DNA from: Rhodovulum marinum
GTDB lineage: Bacteria > Pseudomonadota > Alphaproteobacteria > Rhodobacterales > Rhodobacteraceae
Length of the DNA: 64,000 nucleotides
Direction: 5' to 3'
NCBI RefSeq assembly: GCF_004343075.1
Contig: NZ_SLXP01000003.1
Span: forward strand, 186,001 to 250,000
Below, piece after piece: positions 17,627 to 26,723 of the stretch. Position 1 is the stretch's first letter; each line of letters begins with the position of its first letter. The position numbers and the translations under genes are program-made. The notes below the pieces were generated by a model. It saw only the letters and a program-made list of their open reading frames with translations, did no database searches and was not told the origin of the DNA.

Positions 17627-18847
17627 ATGATCCGACGGATGGGCCTGGCGGTCGCGGCCGCGCTGGCGCTTATGGGCGCCGGAATGGCCGCCGCGCAACA
17701 GGGCGGCCCCTTCGCACCGCGGGTGATTGTCAACGACAAGGCGATCACGAATTACGAACTCGACCAGCGCGTCCGTTTTCTGCGTCTTCTGGGCAATCCG
17801 CCCGAAATCGAGAAGGTCGCGCTCGAGGGGCTGATCGACGACCGCCTGCGGATGGCCGAGGCCGACAGGCTTGGCCTCACGCTCACGCCCGAGCAGGTCC
17901 GCGAAGGCATGGAGGAGTTCGCGGCGCGCGGCAACATGACCGCCGAACAGTTCCTTTCCGCGATCGGACAAGCCGGGGTCGCCGCAGAGACCTTTCGCGA
18001 CTTCGTCGAGGCCGGGCTGATCTGGCGCGACGTGGTGCGCGGCCGTTTCGGGCCACGTGCGCAGATCACCGAGGCCGAGATCGACCGCGCCCTTGCGATC
18101 ACCTCGCCGCAGACCGCCGGGGCGGTGGCGCAGGTGCTTTTGTCCGAGATCGTGCTGCGTGCCGACACGCCCGAGCGGCGCGCAGAAGCGCTGCGGATCG
18201 CGCGCGACCTGCGCCGGTCAATCCGCAGCGAAAGCGATTTCGCGGCCGCGGCGCGGCAGTATTCCGCATCGCGCAGCCGCGGCGAAGGCGGCCGGATGGG
18301 CTGGATGCCACTGTCGAACCTTCCGCCTGACGTCGCAGGCCAGGTATTAGCCTTGCGTCCCGGCCAGGTTTCGGAACCGGTCGAACTCGAGAACGCCATC
18401 TCGCTGTTCCAGTTGCGTGCACTGCGCGAAAGCGGGCCAGTCTCGCCCGAGGCAGTATCGGTCGAATACGCGCGTTTCCTGATCCCCGGCGGGTCGCTGG
18501 CAGACGCGATGCGTGTGCGCGCGCAGGTGGACAACTGCGACGATCTTTACGGCGTGGCCCAAGGCCTTCCCGAAGATCGCCTGAGCCGCGAGGTCAAGCC
18601 GGTGGCCGAGGTGCCGCGCGACGTGGCGCTGGAACTTGCCAAGCTTGACGAAGGCGAGATTTCCTATGGCCTTTCGACCCCGCAGGTGGCGGTGGTGCTG
18701 ATGCTGTGCGGGCGCACGCCCGACCTTGGCGGTGGCATGGTCGACCGCGAGGCGGTGCGCCGCCAACTGCTGAATCAGCGGCTGGCTGGTTATGCCGCCA
18801 GCTATCTGGCCGAACTGAAGGCCGACGCCATCATCCGCGAACCATGA
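17627..18847 (+). CDS. surA: Periplasmic chaperone/peptidyl-prolyl isomerase SurA
   Basis: 406 residues. A signal peptide (MIRRMGLAVAAALALMGAGMAAA) precedes the SurA N-terminal domain (VNDKAITNYELDQRVRFLRL...). One parvulin-type domain follows (about residues 165-270, with SRSRGEGGRMGWMPLSNLP), fewer than the two of E. coli SurA. It escorts outer-membrane proteins such as LptD. The ATG at 17627 follows GGAAGG; the open frame upstream lies within lptD and is not SurA-like. The last four bases overlap the pdxA start. Confidence 0.93.
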   Translation: MIRRMGLAVAAALALMGAGMAAAQQGGPFAPRVIVNDKAITNYELDQRVRFLRLLGNPPEIEKVALEGLIDDRLRMAEADRLGLTLTPEQVREGMEEFAARGNMTAEQFLSAIGQAGVAAETFRDFVEAGLIWRDVVRGRFGPRAQITEAEIDRALAITSPQTAGAVAQVLLSEIVLRADTPERRAEALRIARDLRRSIRSESDFAAAARQYSASRSRGEGGRMGWMPLSNLPPDVAGQVLALRPGQVSEPVELENAISLFQLRALRESGPVSPEAVSVEYARFLIPGGSLADAMRVRAQVDNCDDLYGVAQGLPEDRLSREVKPVAEVPRDVALELAKLDEGEISYGLSTPQVAVVLMLCGRTPDLGGGMVDREAVRRQLLNQRLAGYAASYLAELKADAIIREP

Positions 18848-19827
18848 GCGACCGGCCGATCGCACTGAGCTGCGGCGAGCCGGCAGGGATCGGCCCCGAG
18901 ATTGCGGCCAAGGCATGGAAGGTACTGGGCGCACGGTTGCCGTTCTTCTGGATCGGCGACCCGGCGCACCTGCCCGAGGGCACGCCGCATGCCGAGATCC
19001 ACATACCCGAGGACGCGCTGCACGTGTCGGCCACTGCGCTACCCGTACTGCGCCTTCCCTTTCCTTCGCCCGCCGTGCCCGGGCGCCCCGCGCCCGAGAA
19101 CGCCGCCGCCGTGATCGAAGCGATCGCCCGCGGCGTGGAACTGGTTCAGGAGGGCCGTGCCGCCGCGCTGTGCACCGCGCCGATCAGCAAGAAGGCCCTG
19201 AAGGACGGGGCGGGCTTCGCCTATCCCGGCCATACCGAGTACCTTGCGCACCTGGCTGGCGTCGACCGCGTGGTGATGATGCTGGCCTGCCCGGCGTTGC
19301 GGGTGGTACCGGTGACGATTCATATTCCCCTGTCCGAGGTGACCGCAGCACTGGATGCGCGCCTGCTGGAGGACACGATCCGGATCACACATGCAGCGCT
19401 GATCCGTGATTTCGGGATCGAGACGCCACGTCTTGCCGTGGCGGGGCTGAACCCCCATGCCGGCGAAGGCGGCACGATGGGGCGCGAAGAAATGGAAATG
19501 ATCGAACCGGCGCTGGATCGGCTGCGTGCCGAGGGCATTGTCCTGACCGGCCCCCTGCCCGCGGACACGATGTTTCATGACCGCGCCCGCCAGGGTTACG
19601 ATGCGGCCATTTGCATGTATCATGACCAAGCGCTCATCCCGATCAAGACGCTGGATTTTGCGGGTGGGGTGAACGTAACTTTGGGAATGCCGTTCATCAG
19701 GACCTCTCCCGACCATGGTACGGCGTTCGACATCGCGGGCCAGGGCCGGGCGGATCCCTCCAGCCTGGTCGCCGCTCTGGAATTGGCCTGGCGGATGGCC
19801 CGGACGCGAGGGGCTAGCGGAGGGTGA
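18844..19827 (+). CDS. pdxA: 4-hydroxythreonine-4-phosphate dehydrogenase
   Basis: 327 residues, full length. PdxA oxidises 4-phosphohydroxy-L-threonine in the DXP-dependent route to pyridoxal 5'-phosphate. Typical blocks are GEPAGIGPEIAAKA, CTAPISKKALKDGA, YPGHTEYLAHLAG and the metal-binding CMYHDQALIPIK. Its ATG overlaps the surA stop by four bases, the conserved surA-pdxA coupling. In many proteobacteria rsmA follows directly; here a membrane-protein gene intervenes. Confidence 0.96.
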   Translation: MSDRPIALSCGEPAGIGPEIAAKAWKVLGARLPFFWIGDPAHLPEGTPHAEIHIPEDALHVSATALPVLRLPFPSPAVPGRPAPENAAAVIEAIARGVELVQEGRAAALCTAPISKKALKDGAGFAYPGHTEYLAHLAGVDRVVMMLACPALRVVPVTIHIPLSEVTAALDARLLEDTIRITHAALIRDFGIETPRLAVAGLNPHAGEGGTMGREEMEMIEPALDRLRAEGIVLTGPLPADTMFHDRARQGYDAAICMYHDQALIPIKTLDFAGGVNVTLGMPFIRTSPDHGTAFDIAGQGRADPSSLVAALELAWRMARTRGASGG

Positions 19828-19860
19828 GGGACGTAACGATTATGGGGAGGTACTGCCCCG

Positions 19861-20379
19861 ATGAAACCAATTTGGCGCAAAGCATTTTCGCTGAAACGCG
19901 TAGGGCTGTCGGCCCGGGCGACACTGTTGTTCGTGGCCTTCGCACTCCAGAACGCCGAAGAGACGCTTTTCCTGCCCGGTTGGCTGGAGGCGCAGCGACC
20001 GGAGTTCGACTGGCCGGGACCGGCGCAGTACGGTGTGGCGGCCATGCTGTTGACACTGACCGCGGCGGGCATCGTGATCCTGTCGGGGCAACGCCGGTTC
20101 GCCGGGCTTTGGGCCTGGGCGCTGGCCTGCCTGTCGGGGGCACTCTTGATAAACGCCGTGACCCATGTGCTGATGTCGATCGCAAATCTCAGTCTGATGC
20201 CCGGTGTGATCTCGGGCGTGGTGCTGATGGGGCCGGTGGCGATCTGGATGCTGGCGGGCCTTGTCGAAGAACAACGCCTGTCCCTGCGCGGGGCGGCTGT
20301 GGCAACGTTGATCGGCACGGCGCTGACGCCGCTGGCTTCGGGCGCGGCGCTGCGCGCGTCGGCATGGCTGCTGACCTGA
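19861..20379 (+). CDS. HXXEE-type small membrane protein
   Basis: 172 residues with four or five hydrophobic segments. [13 protein letters not shown] resembles the HXXEE signature with Asn in place of His, followed later by [12 protein letters not shown], which matches the family's second block. No function is established for such proteins. The gene sits between pdxA and rsmA, 33 bases after the former and 22 before the latter, all rightward, so it is probably in the operon. Confidence 0.7.
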   Translation: MKPIWRKAFSLKRVGLSARATLLFVAFALQNAEETLFLPGWLEAQRPEFDWPGPAQYGVAAMLLTLTAAGIVILSGQRRFAGLWAWALACLSGALLINAVTHVLMSIANLSLMPGVISGVVLMGPVAIWMLAGLVEEQRLSLRGAAVATLIGTALTPLASGAALRASAWLLT

Positions 20380-20401
20380 GGCTGCCTGCGGGACGCGTGG
20401 C

Positions 20402-21241
20402 ATGAGCGCCATAGATGGGCTGCCGCCACTCCGCCAGGTCATCGCGACGCATGGGCTGAGCGCCAAGAAGGCGCTGGGACAGAATTTTCTTTTGGACCTT
20501 AACCTGACGGCCAAGATCGCGCGTATGGCGGGCGATCTGGCGGGGGCGGATGTGCTGGAGATCGGGCCAGGCCCCGGCGGGTTGACGCGCGGCCTTTTGG
20601 CCGAGGGGGCGCGGCATGTGCTGGCGGTCGAGAAGGACGCGCGCTGTATGGCGCCGTTGGCCGAGATCGCCGCCGTCTATCCTGGACGGCTGGAGGTGGT
20701 GAATGCCGATGCGCTGGACGTCGATGCCGCCGCGCGGCTGACCCCGCCGATCAAGGTTGTCGCGAACTTGCCCTATAATGTGGGTACCGAACTTCTGGTG
20801 CGCTGGTTGACGCCAGAGGTCTGGCCCCCCTTCTGGGACAGCCTGACATTGATGTTCCAGCGCGAAGTGGCAGAGCGGATCATCGCCACGCCCGGATCCA
20901 AGGCCTATGGCCGGCTCGCGATCCTTGCGCAGTGGCGATGCGATGCGCGGATCGCAATGCGGCTGCCCCCCGAGGCGTTCACGCCGGCGCCCAAGGTGGA
21001 CTCGGCCGTGGTTCACCTGAAGGCCCTGCCCGGACCCCGTTTCGAAGCCGATCCGAAGTTGCTGGAGCGCGTGGTCGCGGCGGCCTTCAACCAGCGACGC
21101 AAAATGCTGCGGGCAAGTCTGAAGGGGCTTGCCCCCGATATCGAGGATCGGCTGCGGATGGCTGGGCTTTCTCCGACCGACCGCGCCGAACAAATTTCGA
21201 TAGAAGGTTTCTGCGCCCTGGCCCGCACCCTTGCAGACTAA
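20402..21241 (+). CDS. rsmA: 16S rRNA (adenine1518/1519-N6) dimethyltransferase
   Basis: 279 residues. RsmA/KsgA dimethylates two adjacent adenines in helix 45 of 16S rRNA, late in 30S maturation. SAM-binding motif I is [16 protein letters not shown] (about residues 52-67), and the catalytic [14 protein letters not shown] is present. The N-terminus [14 protein letters not shown] is family-typical. It is the last gene of the lpt-surA-pdxA unit and converges with the DUF4167 gene. Confidence 0.97.
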   Translation: MSAIDGLPPLRQVIATHGLSAKKALGQNFLLDLNLTAKIARMAGDLAGADVLEIGPGPGGLTRGLLAEGARHVLAVEKDARCMAPLAEIAAVYPGRLEVVNADALDVDAAARLTPPIKVVANLPYNVGTELLVRWLTPEVWPPFWDSLTLMFQREVAERIIATPGSKAYGRLAILAQWRCDARIAMRLPPEAFTPAPKVDSAVVHLKALPGPRFEADPKLLERVVAAAFNQRRKMLRASLKGLAPDIEDRLRMAGLSPTDRAEQISIEGFCALARTLAD

Positions 21242-21253
21242 GCCGCGAGAGAA

Positions 21254-21289
21254 GACGGCGGGCGGGCCTCGGTGCCATCGGCCGCCGTC
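21254..21289. terminator. Hairpin between convergent rsmA and DUF4167 genes
   Basis: GACGGCGG (21254-21261) pairs with CCGCCGTC (21282-21289). Read leftwards the stem is followed by a pyrimidine-rich TTCTCTC run. Located 13 bases from each stop codon, it could end both convergent transcripts, though no clear U-tract follows in the rightward direction. Confidence 0.5.
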
Positions 21290-21301
21290 AATATGCACCC
21301 T

Positions 21302-21895
21302 TCACTCGGCAGCAGGTGCCTGCGCCTGGTCCGGATCCTCACCCGGCTCGGCAGATGCCGATTTCGCGGCACGCGGCTTGCGCGCGCGGCGCGGCTTTTC
21401 CGGCTTTTCGGCAGGCTTTTCCTCCGGTGTCTCGACCAAAGTGCTACCGCTGTCGTCCTCGGCAAGGTCGATCACATCGGCACCACCGTTGCTGCCACTA
21501 CCGCCGACTTGCGCCTCGGACTCGTCGGGCTGTGCCTCGCGCCGGGGTTGCTGATCGCCGCTATCCTGGCGTTCATCCTGCCGGTCACGGCCGCCACGAT
21601 CACGTTCGCGGTTCTGCTGGGCCTCCTGCTGTTCGCGGCGGGCCTCCTGCTCGCGTTGGGCCTCGCCCAGAAGGCGGGCGTAATGCTCGGCATGCTGCTG
21701 GAAATTCTCGGCCGCGACGCGGTCGTTTCCAAGCTGGGCATCGCGGGCGAGCTGGTTATATTTCTCGATGATCTGCTGCGGCGTGCCGCGGACCTTGCCC
21801 TCCGGCCCGGAACTGTCGAAGACCCGGTTGACAATGTTGCCCACCGAGCGTGAACGGTTCGACTTGGACCGCGAGCGTGACTTGGATGGTCTCAT
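21302..21895 (-). CDS. DUF4167 domain protein, basic and low-complexity
   Basis: 197 residues. The N-terminus (MRPSKSRSRSKSNRSRSVG) is strongly basic. The conserved DUF4167 core follows (about residues 25-80: NRVFDSSGPEGKVRGTPQQIIEKYNQLARDAQ and NFQQHAEHYARLL). After it comes a long charged, disordered tail rich in Arg, Gln, Glu and Asp, then Lys/Pro repeats. The composition suggests nucleic-acid or ribosome association, but no role is established. I set the start at 21895 because the preceding in-frame codons are not conserved-looking; TATAAA lies about 20 bases upstream on the minus strand. Confidence 0.88.
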   Translation of the reverse strand: MRPSKSRSRSKSNRSRSVGNIVNRVFDSSGPEGKVRGTPQQIIEKYNQLARDAQLGNDRVAAENFQQHAEHYARLLGEAQREQEARREQQEAQQNRERDRGGRDRQDERQDSGDQQPRREAQPDESEAQVGGSGSNGGADVIDLAEDDSGSTLVETPEEKPAEKPEKPRRARKPRAAKSASAEPGEDPDQAQAPAAE

Positions 21896-22154
21896 GCTTT
21901 TACTGGTATCCAGCTTTATATTGGCGTGTTCGGCAGGGCCTTGCACCGCTCAAGCGATCCGGCCTTCACCGAGTCCTCTCTGCCGACCTTTGTCTGGCTT
22001 GTCCTGCGCGGGAACGCCGTTCCGGTGTGCCCGCGGCCCGTCCCCGGGCCTGCGCGGTTCCGAGTAAACACGGCCACCACGCGCTGACAAGAGGAAAATA
22101 CACCAATTGCGGCGTTTTGGCGAGGGGTGCGCGCGGCGCGCAACGCATTTTGCG

Positions 22155-22991
22155 CTACGCCCCCGGTGCCGCGGCGCGAGCCTCGACCGCTCGGTGACGT
22201 TGATCGAGATCGGTATGCAGGGCGACGATTTCAAGACCCGCGGCGCACAGGATTTCCCTGACCGCCGGACCCTGCGTCGGGCCGATCTCGACGAGCAGCC
22301 GTCCGCCGGGCTCCAGATATCCGGGGGCGGCCCGCGCGATCGCGCGATAGGCGGACAGCCCATCCCCCTCATCGGTCAGCGCCCCCCGCGGTTCATGGGA
22401 CAGTTCCGGGGCGAGGCCGGGCATTTCCTCTGCCGCGATGTAAGGCGGGTTCGACACGATCAGGTCAAAGCGTCCTGTCACATCGCCGAACCAGTCCGCT
22501 CTGTGGAACTTGGCGGTGGCGATCCCCAGACGGCGGGCATTCTCGCGTGCGACGGCCAGCGCAGCCTCGGAGATATCCGTACCGACGCCGGTCGCTTCGG
22601 GCCGTTCGGCCAGCAGCGTCAAAAGTATACAGCCCGAACCCGTCCCGAGATCGAGAACGCGGCGGAACGGCGTGGCAAGTGCGACCTCGACCAGTGTTTC
22701 GGTCTCGGGGCGCGGATCGAGCACGGCCGGCGTGACACTGAATTCGCGGCCATAGAACGCGCGTATTCCGATAATGTGCGAGACCGGTTCGCGGGCCAGA
22801 CGGCGCGCCAACACCGCCTCGAAACGCAGGGCGGCGTCGGCGGGCAGCGGATCGGGCAGAACCAGTGTCAGCCGACCGGGTTCGATCCCCAGCACATGGG
22901 CCAGAAGCCGGCGTGCATCGCGCGGGGCGTCGGGAATGGCGGCAGCGGTCAGACGGCGAGTGGCCTCGGCCAGCGCCCGGTTGACCGTCAT
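22155..22991 (-). CDS. prmC: Peptide chain release factor N5-glutamine methyltransferase
   Basis: 278 residues. PrmC methylates the Gln of the GGQ motif in release factors. SAM motif [18 protein letters not shown] (about residues 113-130) and the catalytic NPPY in [16 protein letters not shown] are intact. The start overlaps the end of prfA by four bases, so the enzyme is made together with its substrate RF1. Confidence 0.97.
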   Translation of the reverse strand: MTVNRALAEATRRLTAAAIPDAPRDARRLLAHVLGIEPGRLTLVLPDPLPADAALRFEAVLARRLAREPVSHIIGIRAFYGREFSVTPAVLDPRPETETLVEVALATPFRRVLDLGTGSGCILLTLLAERPEATGVGTDISEAALAVARENARRLGIATAKFHRADWFGDVTGRFDLIVSNPPYIAAEEMPGLAPELSHEPRGALTDEGDGLSAYRAIARAAPGYLEPGGRLLVEIGPTQGPAVREILCAAGLEIVALHTDLDQRHRAVEARAAAPGA

Positions 22992-24046
22992 GCCTCCATC
23001 TCGGCCAGCTGGCTGGCCTGGTCATCTGCGATCAGCGCGTCGATCACCTCGTCCAGGTCGCCCGCCATCACCTGGTCGAGCTTGTAGAGCGTTAGGTTGA
23101 TCCGGTGGTCTGTCATCCGGCCCTGGGGAAAATTGTAGGTGCGGATGCGCTCGGACCGGTCGCCCGAACCGACCTGCGATTTCCGTGTGGCGGCGCGTTC
23201 GTCAGCGGCCTTCTGGCGTTCCATGTCGTAAAGCCGCGCACGCAGCACGGCCATGGCGATGGCACGGTTCTGATGCTGGGATTTTTCCGAGCTTGTCACC
23301 ACGATGCCAGTGGGAATGTGGGTGATCCTGACCGCTGAATCTGTGGTGTTCACATGCTGGCCACCTGCCCCGCTGGCGCGCATCGTGTCGATACGGATAT
23401 CGCCGGCGGGAATGTCGATATCCACCTCTTCGGCCTCGGGCAGCACGGCGACCGTGGCGGCCGAAGTGTGGATTCGCCCACCCGATTCCGTCGCGGGCAC
23501 CCGCTGAACGCGATGCACACCCGATTCGTATTTCAGCCGGGCGAACACGCCCTCGCCCTGCACGCTGGCGACGACCTCCTTGATACCGCCAAGCTCGGTC
23601 TGGCTCTCCTCGAGGATCGAGAATCTCCATCCCTTTTCCTCGGCGTAGCGCTGGTACATGCGCAAGAGATCGCCCGCGAAAAGCGCGGCCTCCTCGCCGC
23701 CGGTACCGGGCCGGATTTCCAGGATCGCGGGACGCGCATCGGCCGCGTCCTTGGGCAAAAGGGCCACACGAAGCGCCTGTTCCATTTCCGGCAGCCGATG
23801 GCGCAGGTCGGGCAGTTCCTCTTCGGCCAGCGCGCGCATCTCTGGATCGTCCAGCATCGCCTCGGCTTCGTCGATATCGGCCAGAAGCTGGCGATAGGCG
23901 GCAATCTCATCGACCACGGGCTTGAGTTCCGCGTATTCGCGACCGAGCTGCGCGAAATCTGCGCCTGCGCCTGCGCCTTCGGCAAGCTTCGCTTCGAGGA
24001 ATTCGAAGCGGCGGGTGATCTGGTCGAGTTTCTGCAGGGGAACCAT
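22988..24046 (-). CDS. prfA: Peptide chain release factor 1
   Basis: 352 residues. RF1 reads UAG and UAA and triggers peptide release. The PAT tripeptide that reads the stop codon is present in [16 protein letters not shown], and the catalytic GGQ in [17 protein letters not shown]. It is the first gene of the prfA-prmC pair; the DUF1499 gene ends 57 bases upstream in the same direction. Confidence 0.97.
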   Translation of the reverse strand: MVPLQKLDQITRRFEFLEAKLAEGAGAGADFAQLGREYAELKPVVDEIAAYRQLLADIDEAEAMLDDPEMRALAEEELPDLRHRLPEMEQALRVALLPKDAADARPAILEIRPGTGGEEAALFAGDLLRMYQRYAEEKGWRFSILEESQTELGGIKEVVASVQGEGVFARLKYESGVHRVQRVPATESGGRIHTSAATVAVLPEAEEVDIDIPAGDIRIDTMRASGAGGQHVNTTDSAVRITHIPTGIVVTSSEKSQHQNRAIAMAVLRARLYDMERQKAADERAATRKSQVGSGDRSERIRTYNFPQGRMTDHRINLTLYKLDQVMAGDLDEVIDALIADDQASQLAEMEA

Positions 24047-24103
24047 GGCTTTCTGTGGCTCAAGGGCAGGCGGCGGTCAAGGCCCCCGCCCGAACCGCCC
24101 GGC

Positions 24104-24574
24104 TCAGCCCCCCAGCCGGTCGCGCAACGCGCCCTGCCAACGTTCCAGCCGCGCAGCGTTCACGCCCAGGTCGGAATGACCAAAGCGCGCGCGTGAAAAC
24201 GCCGCCCAGGTCGACCCGCCTTCCTTGGGCAAGACCTTGACCGAGATGTAATCGGGAAATCCCCACAACGCCGAGCGTTGAACGTAGGTCATCCACAGCG
24301 CCTCGGGGCGGCCGCCAATCCGCTCGGTGCGTGGTTCGGCCAGCGCCACCGCGTCGATCGCCTTGGCCAGTTCTTCGGGGGACACGTCATAGCCGGGCAT
24401 GGTGCGGTCGCCGCCGTCGGGGCGGACGAGGATCGCATTCGGCGTGTCGGGCTTTACGGCGGTCAGCGGGTCGACATGCCAGATCTCGGGATCGTCCGCG
24501 ACCTTGCGGAAATAGACCGCGCCCGCCGCGGAGGCCATCAGCAGGATTACGACGAGATAGGAAAATAATTTCAT
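24104..24574 (-). CDS. DUF1499 family protein, membrane-anchored
   Basis: 156 residues. One N-terminal hydrophobic segment (MKLFSYLVVILLMASAAGAVYF) acts as signal or anchor; the rest matches the DUF1499 pattern, with TYVQRSALWGFPDYISVKVL and AAFSRARFGHSDLGVNAARLERW. The family has no known function. Its ATG overlaps the speB stop by four bases (ATGA), so it is coupled to speB. A longer N-terminus is open in frame but less likely. Confidence 0.85.
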   Translation of the reverse strand: MKLFSYLVVILLMASAAGAVYFRKVADDPEIWHVDPLTAVKPDTPNAILVRPDGGDRTMPGYDVSPEELAKAIDAVALAEPRTERIGGRPEALWMTYVQRSALWGFPDYISVKVLPKEGGSTWAAFSRARFGHSDLGVNAARLERWQGALRDRLGG

Positions 24575-25551
24575 TGGCCTGCTCCTTGAGCTTCGCGTTT
24601 GGCCCACCCCCAGAGGCAAATCAGTTCGGTCGCGACATGTGCCCCTGCTACAGCCGTGATCCCCGACGCGTCGAAGGGCGGCGAGACTTCGACCACGTCG
24701 CCGCCGACCACGCGCAGCCCCTTGAGCCCGCGCAACATGGCGACCGCCTGTGCACTGGTCAGCCCGCCCCAGACCGGCGTACCGGTGCCCGGCGCAAAGG
24801 CCGGGTCCAGGGCGTCGATGTCGAAGCTGAGATAGGCGGGCACGTCGCCCACGATCTCGTGGATGCGAGCAACGGCAGCTGCCGGACCATTTTCGTGGAC
24901 GAAAGGCGCGTCCAGCACCGTGATGCCCATCGTATCCGGATTGTCGGTGCGAATCCCCACCTGGACCGAACGCGCCGGGTCGATCAGCCCCTCGTCCACC
25001 GCCTTGCGGAACATCGTACCGTGGTCGATGCGGGTCGGGTCGTCATCCATCCAGGTGTCGGTATGGGCATCGAACTGCACCAGCGCCAGCGGCCCGTGCA
25101 CGGCGGCATGCGCCCGCAGGATCGGCAGAGAGATCGAATGATCGCCCCCCAGAGCGATGCATCCCGCGCCCGCCGACAGTATCCCCGCGACATGGGCCTC
25201 AAGCGCGGCCGGGAATTCGGCCACTCGCGCGTAATCGAAGGCAAGATCGCCGTAATCGACTATGGCGAACTCCTCCAGCGGGTTGTAGCCCCAGCCATAG
25301 GGCGTGTCGCAGGCCTGCAGCGTGCTGGCCTCACGGATCGCCCGGGGGCCAAGCCGCGTTCCGGGCCGGTTCGTCACCGCCTGATCGAACGGAATACCGG
25401 TGACCGCAAGATCAACCCCGGCGAGATCCTTGGTCAGTGTCCGTCGCAGGAACGAGGTAACGCCGCCAAAGGCATTTTCATAGGACAAGCCCCTGTGGCT
25501 TCGGCGGGTGATCGCCGTGTCGACCTGTTTCTTCGCATCTTCAAGCGCCAT
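24571..25551 (-). CDS. speB: Agmatinase / ureohydrolase
   Basis: 326 residues of the arginase-agmatinase family. The dimanganese site is visible: GGDHSISLP, QFDAHTDTW and SFDIDALDPAFAPGTGTP. Agmatinase converts agmatine to putrescine and urea; guanidinobutyrase or a related substrate cannot be excluded. The ATG at 25551 (MALEDAKKQ) is preferred because GGAGGGG lies just upstream; upstream starts at 25563 and 25596 are in frame. It is divergent from mazG. Confidence 0.88.
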   Translation of the reverse strand: MALEDAKKQVDTAITRRSHRGLSYENAFGGVTSFLRRTLTKDLAGVDLAVTGIPFDQAVTNRPGTRLGPRAIREASTLQACDTPYGWGYNPLEEFAIVDYGDLAFDYARVAEFPAALEAHVAGILSAGAGCIALGGDHSISLPILRAHAAVHGPLALVQFDAHTDTWMDDDPTRIDHGTMFRKAVDEGLIDPARSVQVGIRTDNPDTMGITVLDAPFVHENGPAAAVARIHEIVGDVPAYLSFDIDALDPAFAPGTGTPVWGGLTSAQAVAMLRGLKGLRVVGGDVVEVSPPFDASGITAVAGAHVATELICLWGWAKREAQGAGQ

Positions 25552-25668
25552 GCGCCCCTCCATCAATCGCGGCCACGATAGCGCCGCGCGCGCCATGCGC
25601 CAGCCCCGGCTTTACATCCGGGTACGCATTTGCCCAACTCGCCCCGCCCCCAAGACGGAGACCCTCCA

Positions 25669-26496
25669 ATGACCCCAGAAGAATCCGATGCCCTTGTCCA
25701 CGATCCGCAAGGCGGAATGCCCCGCCTGATCGAGATCATGCGCCGGCTGCGCGACCCGGATACCGGTTGCCCCTGGGATATCGAACAGGATTTCGCATCC
25801 ATCGCGCCGTATACGATCGAAGAGGCCTACGAGGTCGCCGACGCGATCGAACGCGAAGCCTGGGGGGAACTGGAGGGCGAACTCGGCGACCTGCTATTGC
25901 AAACCGTCTATCACTCGCAAATGGGTTCCGAGGCGGGACTGTTCGATTTTCATTCGGTTGCCAATGCCATCGCCGACAAGATGGTCGCGCGCCACCCGCA
26001 TGTCTTCGGCGATGAAAGCCGTGACAAGTCGGCCGAACAGCAGACCCGCGACTGGGAAGCGATCAAGGCCACCGAGCGGGCACGGAAGGCCGCACATGGC
26101 GTGCTGGACGACGTTGCGCTGGCCCTGCCCGCGTTGACCCGCGCCGTTAAGCTTCAGAAACGCGCGGCCCGCGTGGGGTTCGACTGGCCCGAGATCGGGC
26201 AGGTCGTCGAGAAGATCGTCGAAGAAGCGCACGAGCTGGCCGAGGCGCGCGAAAAGATGACCGAGACCGAGGTGTTCGAGGAGTTCGGTGACATGTTGTT
26301 CGTGATGGCCAACCTCGCACGGCACCTCGGCATAGAGCCCGAAGATGCCCTGCGGTCCGCCAACGCCAAATTTACACGTCGTTTCATAGCAGTGGAGGCT
26401 GAACTTCGCGCGAAAGGCAAGCGACCCGAAGACTCGGACCTGGCCGAGATGGACGCGCTATGGGACAAGGTAAAGGCGGCCGAGAAGGCCGTATGA
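25669..26496 (+). CDS. mazG: Nucleoside triphosphate pyrophosphohydrolase MazG
   Basis: 275 residues with two tandem MazG domains. The first contains GCPWDIEQDFASIAPYTIEEAYEVADAI and a GELGDLLLQ helix; the second contains ARVGFDWPEIGQVVEKIVEE and FEEFGDMLFVMANLA. The EExxE/D metal-binding pattern is intact in both. MazG hydrolyses (d)NTPs to monophosphates and limits damaged nucleotides. The ATG at 25669 follows GGAG. Confidence 0.95.
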   Translation: MTPEESDALVHDPQGGMPRLIEIMRRLRDPDTGCPWDIEQDFASIAPYTIEEAYEVADAIEREAWGELEGELGDLLLQTVYHSQMGSEAGLFDFHSVANAIADKMVARHPHVFGDESRDKSAEQQTRDWEAIKATERARKAAHGVLDDVALALPALTRAVKLQKRAARVGFDWPEIGQVVEKIVEEAHELAEAREKMTETEVFEEFGDMLFVMANLARHLGIEPEDALRSANAKFTRRFIAVEAELRAKGKRPEDSDLAEMDALWDKVKAAEKAV

Positions 26497-26533
26497 GCCG
26501 GAGGGTGTATGTTTCCAAAAAAACACCCCTCGT

Positions 26534-26586
26534 GTGCGCGCCGCGTGGTGGGTTGGCACCCACCCCACGCCGGGTACGGGGCGCAC
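26534..26586. other. Large imperfect hairpin in the mazG-iron-binding-protein intergenic region
   Basis: The outer stem GTGCGC (26534-26539) pairs with GCGCAC (26581-26586). Inside it, GCGTGGTGGGT pairs with ACCCACCCCACGC across a four-base loop with a two-base bulge. A smaller AGGGTGT/ACACCCCT stem lies just upstream (about 26508-26530). It could be a mazG terminator, a small structured RNA or a leader element. No U-tract follows, so the function is open. Confidence 0.4.
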
Positions 26587-26656
26587 GCAGGAACCGCAAC
26601 CTCGTGATCCAGGCACGGGGCATCACATGGAGATGAGCGGGACCGACATTCCCTTC

Positions 26657-26685
26657 TTGACCTGACTATTTTTGTCGGATTTATC
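26657..26685 (+). promoter_or_regulatory. Promoter with iron-box-like palindrome upstream of the ferric-binding protein
   Basis: TTGACC (26657-26662) and TTTATC (26680-26685) with 17-base spacing resemble a sigma-70 promoter. Between them sits the near-palindrome CTGAC-N7-GTCGG (26662-26678). Its position between -35 and -10 suits a repressor. The sequence resembles, from memory, the iron-Rhodo-box assigned to IscR in Rhodobacterales. The motif is seen; the regulator is inferred. Confidence 0.5.
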
Positions 26686-26723
26686 TGGTAACCATAGACG
26701 AACAGGAACGGACAGGAGATTCC

